The notes under the pieces are model-generated. The model saw nothing but the letters and a program-made list of their open reading frames with translations. It did no database searches and was not told the DNA's origin. This document shows, one piece after another, positions 5,422-7,878 of a stretch of 7,878 nt of DNA. Position numbers and translations under genes: made by a program. Origin of the DNA: Clostridiales bacterium (GTDB lineage Bacteria > Bacillota_A > Clostridia > Oscillospirales > Oscillospiraceae); NCBI GenBank assembly GCA_022777455.1, contig JALFGI010000089.1:1-7878 (forward strand), in the 5' to 3' direction. Every line of letters starts with the position of its first letter. The first letter of the stretch is position 1.

Positions 5422-6305
5422 TGCTTGTCGCTCCTTTCAGGGCCACGGGTCACCCGGCGGATTGCACCGGACAGCTCCCGCACCGCAAGATCCAGACGTT
5501 CCACGGTGCCCCGGAGGTTGTAGTCAAATTCGGAAAAGTCCCGTACGCCCTGGTTGAAGGATTCCACGGTGGCATTGAAGCCGTCCATGGTTTTCAGCAG
5601 TGCTTCGGTGGATTCGGCCAGACTGGTGCTCATGGCATCGGCGGCGTTGTTCATCCCGTTGGCCAGCTGCTGGACCAGCTCGGAATCGCCCTTTACCTGG
5701 TTGGAGCTCAGCCGGGGCGCGGTGCGGTGGTCCAGCCACAGCTCCATCTCGTTTTCCAGGCCCAGGCGGATGCTTTCCGGATTGAAGATGGAGCGCAGGA
5801 TGGTCAGAATGATGGAGCAGGCCACGCCGAACAGGGAGGTGTAGAAAGCAACACCCATGCCGGACAGGGCGGAAAGCAGACCGCTGCCCATATTGTTCAG
5901 GGCGTTTTCCCAGTCGGCGGTGCTGCCCAGCAGCTCGGACAGGGAGGAGACGGACAGACTCAGGCCCAGGAAGGTACCCAGCAGGCCCATGGTGACAAAC
6001 AGGGAAACGGCATTGTTCAAAAACCGCTCGCAGAGCAGGCAGAAGCTCATGTTGTTGCGGATGGCGCTGCTGATAATGGCGGGGGTGTTGGTCTCGGCAC
6101 CAAAGGTTTTGTAGGCGACGGTGAAATCCTCCAGGGCGTCGTGCAGCACCCGGCTTTGATAGGTGTCACCGGTCTGGGCCAATTTGGCCTGACGGCGGTA
6201 GGTCCTGCAGACGACAAACAGCATTACAACGGCAACGGCAAACAATGCCAGGATCAACAGAATAACCAGCACGCTGACGGGGTGCATGTTTGAAAGTAAT
6301 TTCAT
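5418..6305 (-). CDS. MotA/TolQ/ExbB-like (ZorA-like) proton channel protein
   Basis: A 295-residue membrane protein of the MotA/TolQ/ExbB family. Three transmembrane segments are visible: about 9-33, 98-120 (with the family motif GLLGTFLGL, Thr111) and 148-172. A large cytoplasmic loop (34-97) separates helices 1 and 2, as in TolQ/ZorA. The C-terminal 120 residues are cytoplasmic, amphipathic and probably coiled coil (for example MDGFNATVESFNQGVRDF at 240-257). ZorA proteins of described Zorya systems usually carry a longer tail. The start at ATG 6305 is chosen over upstream in-frame codons because AAAGGAGG lies 8 bases before it and a good promoter (6391-6419) falls inside the longer frame. 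The stop overlaps the OmpA-like gene by 4 bases, so the two subunits are co-translated. The pair should conduct protons and drive motion of the partner. Confidence 0.87.
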   Translation of the reverse strand: MKLLSNMHPVSVLVILLILALFAVAVVMLFVVCRTYRRQAKLAQTGDTYQSRVLHDALEDFTVAYKTFGAETNTPAIISSAIRNNMSFCLLCERFLNNAVSLFVTMGLLGTFLGLSLSVSSLSELLGSTADWENALNNMGSGLLSALSGMGVAFYTSLFGVACSIILTILRSIFNPESIRLGLENEMELWLDHRTAPRLSSNQVKGDSELVQQLANGMNNAADAMSTSLAESTEALLKTMDGFNATVESFNQGVRDFSEFDYNLRGTVERLDLAVRELSGAIRRVTRGPERSDKQ

Positions 6306-6341
6306 AAAAGGGCCCTCCTTTGTTGTTGGGTGCCCCGAAGG

Positions 6342-6387
6342 GCGGAAGATACACAGGCTGACTTCGATGGATTTGTGTATATTCCGC
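6342..6387. repeat. 14-bp inverted repeat in the channel-operon leader
   Basis: GCGGAAGATACACA (6342-6355) and TGTGTATATTCCGC (6374-6387) are complementary at 13 of 14 positions around an 18-base loop. The distal arm starts at the predicted transcription start (about 6384-6386, minus strand), so the RNA would begin with a strong hairpin, or the DNA palindrome could be an operator at +1. A second small hairpin, GCCCC (6332-6336) / GGGC (6340-6343), lies just before the ribosome binding site. Confidence 0.65.
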
Positions 6388-6390
6388 TTT

Positions 6391-6419
6391 ATTCTATCAT
6401 GAAATTTCAGCATCATCAA
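6391..6419 (-). promoter_or_regulatory. Sigma-A-type promoter of the ZorA/ZorB-like operon
   Basis: On the minus strand TTGATG (6419-6414), a 17-base spacer and TAGAAT (6396-6391) form a near-consensus promoter. An A/T-rich stretch follows upstream (6422-6452), fitting an UP element. The predicted leader before ATG 6305 is about 80 bases and contains the inverted repeat at 6342-6387. Confidence 0.7.
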
Positions 6420-6486
6420 TAGCCATAAGAAAAAACAAAGAAATTTTTTTGTATGAATCCACCCATAGGCCTTTCCCAAAAAGTCC

Positions 6487-6515
6487 TTTACAAACCAATG
6501 ATAATATGATAAAAA
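6487..6515 (+). promoter_or_regulatory. Possible promoter of the small membrane protein gene
   Basis: TTTACA (6487-6492), a 17-base spacer and TAAAAA (6510-6515) lie in an A/T-rich stretch 45 bases before the ATG at 6560. The -10 is a weak match (4 of 6). It is back to back with the channel-operon promoter, about 70 bases away. Confidence 0.4.
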
Positions 6516-6559
6516 TGGAATATCCCCCAGGGGATAGAAAGAGAACGGAGGAAAGAATC

Positions 6560-6835
6560 ATGTTCAACAATATCGGAAGCAAGATCAAAACCTTTGCCAA
6601 GGTGATGTGCTGGATCGGCATCATTGCCAGCGTGGTGGCCGGCTTGGTGATGATTGCCACCAGCTTTTCCAGCTACGCTCCCGCTGCAGGAATTGTGGCC
6701 GGCATTCTCACGGCGGTGCTGGGTTCCCTGTTCAGCTGGGTGGGCAGCTTTATGATGGTGGGCTTCGGTGAGCTGGTGGAAAACACCGCTGAAATCGCCG
6801 CCAACACCCGGAAAAACGGCTATAACAACTACTGA
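6560..6835 (+). CDS. Small two-helix membrane protein of unknown function
   Basis: A 91-residue protein. After a short basic N-terminus (MFNNIGSKIKTFAKV) it has two hydrophobic segments, about 16-34 (CWIGIIASVVAGLVMIATS) and 42-66 (AGIVAGILTAVLGSLFSWVGSFMMV), then a polar tail (ELVENTAEIAANTRKNGYNNY). Both ends are probably cytoplasmic. The ATG at 6560 is supported by GGAGG (6547-6551) 8 bases upstream; the in-frame ATG at 6449 is too far upstream and overlaps the promoters. Short proteins of this type are common in Clostridia, but I know of no function. It has its own terminator and is divergent from the channel operon. Confidence 0.8.
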   Translation: MFNNIGSKIKTFAKVMCWIGIIASVVAGLVMIATSFSSYAPAAGIVAGILTAVLGSLFSWVGSFMMVGFGELVENTAEIAANTRKNGYNNY

Positions 6836-6843
6836 GAATATCT

Positions 6844-6885
6844 CCCCCATCGGGCTGCGGCATTGCCCGATGGGGGGATTCTTTT
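6844..6885 (+). terminator. Intrinsic terminator of the small membrane protein gene
   Basis: A perfect 12-bp stem, CCCCCATCGGGC (6844-6855) with GCCCGATGGGGG (6865-6876), has a 9-base loop and is followed by ATTCTTTT. It starts 9 bases after the TGA at 6833-6835. The rest of the gap to 6984 holds an imperfect inverted repeat (6893-6922) and A/T-rich sequence but no gene. Confidence 0.85.
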
Positions 6886-6984
6886 CGGTGGGTATTTTGC
6901 ACGAATGGGGTGCACCAAAAATATGCAATCCTCCAAAATTCTGCAAATCGCAAATTAGTCTAATAAAATGGCCTCAGGTGGACA

Positions 6985-7013
6985 TTGAGAACCGCTGATA
7001 AATGGATTACAAT
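6985..7013 (+). promoter_or_regulatory. Sigma-A-type promoter of the DUF4867/isomerase operon
   Basis: TTGAGA (6985-6990), a 17-base spacer and TACAAT (7008-7013) match the consensus at 4/6 and 5/6. Transcription should begin near 7020, giving a leader of about 44 bases before ATG 7064, with AAGGAG (7049-7054) as ribosome binding site. I saw no convincing catabolite (cre) site. Confidence 0.7.
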
Positions 7014-7063
7014 GAAACCATCAAACCTGCATTTTTCCGCAAATCAAAAAGGAGTGAACGAAC

Positions 7064-7705
7064 ATGAAAATTCTTTCTGTCTTTGATCCCGAATTCAAGC
7101 CCTATGGCAAGGTGGTCACCGGCATGGAGCAGACTTGTGCCGAAATCCTGAAGGCGCTGGAGAGCACCCCCCTGCCCGAGGGGGTTGGCTACGTTCCCAC
7201 CGAACCCATCCTCCAGGAGCTGCCCGCAGCCAAAGAAGTTTCCGAAAACCTGTACGGCGGCATGCCCGTCCAGCTGGGCTGGTGCAACGGCCACAACACC
7301 AAGCTGAACTGCCTGGAATACCACCGGGATTCCGAATTCAACCTGGGCACCCAGGACTTCATCCTGCTGATCGCCAAGATGGAGGACATCGGCGACGACG
7401 GCAAGCTGGACACCGCCAAGGTCAAGGCCTTCCGGGCTCCTGCCGGCACCCTGGTAGAGTGCTACGCCACCACCCTGCACTATGCCCCCTGCCACTGCGA
7501 CGCTTCCAAGGGCTTCCGGGTGCTCATTGCCCTGCCCTGGCTGACCAACACCGATAAGCCCGCCATCAAGGAACTGTCCCCTGAAGACAAGCTGCTCTGG
7601 GCCCGGAACAAGTGGCTGCTGGCCCATCCCGAATCCACCGAAGCCGCCCAGGGCGCCTATGTGGGCCTTACGGGCGAGAACATCGACATCGCCGATTCCA
7701 TCTGA
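7064..7705 (+). CDS. DUF4867 family protein
   Basis: A 213-residue cytoplasmic protein that I recognise as DUF4867, a Firmicutes family usually found next to an L-fucose/L-arabinose-type isomerase gene, as here. Its middle part (EYHRDSEFNLGTQDFILLI about 85-103, and GTLVECYATTLHYAPCHC about 129-146) has the alternating strands and His/Glu/Cys residues of a cupin-like fold, so a metal-dependent role on a sugar or sugar acid is plausible but unproven. Codons are strongly biased to C/G endings (ctg, aag, acc, ggc, ccc), more than in the neighbours to the left, which suggests high expression. AAGGAG lies 9 bases before the ATG. The isomerase starts 32 bases after its stop, in one operon. Confidence 0.87.
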   Translation: MKILSVFDPEFKPYGKVVTGMEQTCAEILKALESTPLPEGVGYVPTEPILQELPAAKEVSENLYGGMPVQLGWCNGHNTKLNCLEYHRDSEFNLGTQDFILLIAKMEDIGDDGKLDTAKVKAFRAPAGTLVECYATTLHYAPCHCDASKGFRVLIALPWLTNTDKPAIKELSPEDKLLWARNKWLLAHPESTEAAQGAYVGLTGENIDIADSI

Positions 7706-7737
7706 AATAAAATACACAGAAAAGGAGATTGATACCA

Positions 7738-7878
7738 ATGAACAACATTCCTGAAGTAAAGCTGGGCATCATTGCCGTGTCCCGTGACTGCTTCCCCATC
7801 GCCCTTTCCACCCAGCGCCGCAAGAACATCGTGGCTGCCTACGGCGAAGGCCTGTATGAGTGCCCCATCACCGTGGAG
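7738..7878 (+). CDS. L-fucose/L-arabinose isomerase family protein, N-terminal part (runs off right edge)
   Basis: The first 47 codons are present and open to the edge. The N-terminus reads MNNIPEVKLGIIAVSRDCFP, then RRKNIVAAYGEGLYECPITVE. The strand 'KLGIIAVSRDCFP' and the following helix match the Rossmann-like N-terminal domain of L-fucose/L-arabinose isomerase family proteins (about 490 residues) in Clostridia. Such enzymes interconvert aldoses and ketoses with Mn2+, although the metal ligands lie beyond the window and the exact sugar cannot be named. AAAGGAG (7721-7727) lies 10 bases before the ATG. It shares the C/G-ending codon bias of the DUF4867 gene. Confidence 0.78.
   Translation, partial: MNNIPEVKLGIIAVSRDCFPIALSTQRRKNIVAAYGEGLYECPITVE

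Noticed and set aside
1643..6305. A complete, canonical Zorya defence system.
   Set aside because: Only ZorA/ZorB-like subunits are present; no SNF2 helicase/Mrr nuclease (ZorD), ZorC, HNH protein (ZorE) or other known effector is visible in any frame.
6306..6479. N-terminal extension of the channel protein from an upstream start at 6479.
   Set aside because: It would put the good promoter (6391-6419) and the inverted repeat inside the gene; the ATG at 6305 has an ideal ribosome binding site.
6893..6922. Imperfect inverted repeat TATTTTGCAC...GTGCACCAAAAATA before the DUF4867 promoter, considered as operator or riboswitch.
   Set aside because: The arms need a multi-base bulge, it lies upstream of the predicted transcript start, and no riboswitch core is recognisable.
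7007..7738. A 243-codon minus-strand frame opposite DUF4867.
   Set aside because: Gly/Val/Gln-rich shadow of a strongly codon-biased gene; it covers the promoter and ribosome binding site of the plus-strand operon.

Overview
The window looks like chromosomal DNA of a strictly anaerobic, fairly GC-rich gut Firmicute, most likely Oscillospiraceae/Ruminococcaceae. The basis is consensus AGGAGG ribosome binding sites, sigma-A-type promoters, a radical-SAM anaerobic sulfatase-maturating enzyme, a DUF4867/L-fucose-L-arabinose-type isomerase pair, and a palindromic intergenic repeat of a style I associate with this family. The species assignment is inference.

Layout, left to right. (a) 1-147, minus strand: the first 49 codons of a CYTH-domain protein running off the left edge. 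(b) 148-452: a divergent intergenic region holding a 139-bp element made of two inverted copies of a hairpin-rich unit. (c) 453-1589, plus strand: an anaerobic sulfatase/Cys-type maturase (anSME) with all expected cysteines, closed by a bidirectional terminator shared with the convergent minus-strand block. (d) 1643-4309, minus strand, transcribed right to left: macro-domain protein with a C-terminal helix-turn-helix-like domain, then a von Willebrand A (VWA) protein, then an ADP-ribosylglycohydrolase. The last two are translationally coupled. (e) 4408-6305, minus strand: a MotA/TolQ/ExbB-like channel protein and a MotB/OmpA-like partner with a long coiled coil, overlapping by 4 bp (ATGA) and resembling the ZorA-ZorB motor pair of Zorya anti-phage systems. 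(f) 6560-6835, plus strand: a 91-residue two-helix membrane protein, divergent from the channel pair and followed by a strong terminator. (g) 7064 to the right edge, plus strand: DUF4867 protein and the start of an L-fucose/L-arabinose isomerase family protein, behind a near-consensus promoter and with strongly biased codons.

The most interesting part is 1643-6305: a Zorya-like proton-channel/peptidoglycan-anchor pair followed on the same strand by three genes that put two ADP-ribose-recognising enzymes (macro domain and ADP-ribosylglycohydrolase) around a VWA adaptor. No ADP-ribosyltransferase and no Zorya nuclease/helicase is present. A strong intrinsic terminator lies directly before the macro gene, so the two blocks are joined only by read-through or are separate units. 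Whether they form one system is a hypothesis; each protein family is common by itself in Clostridia.
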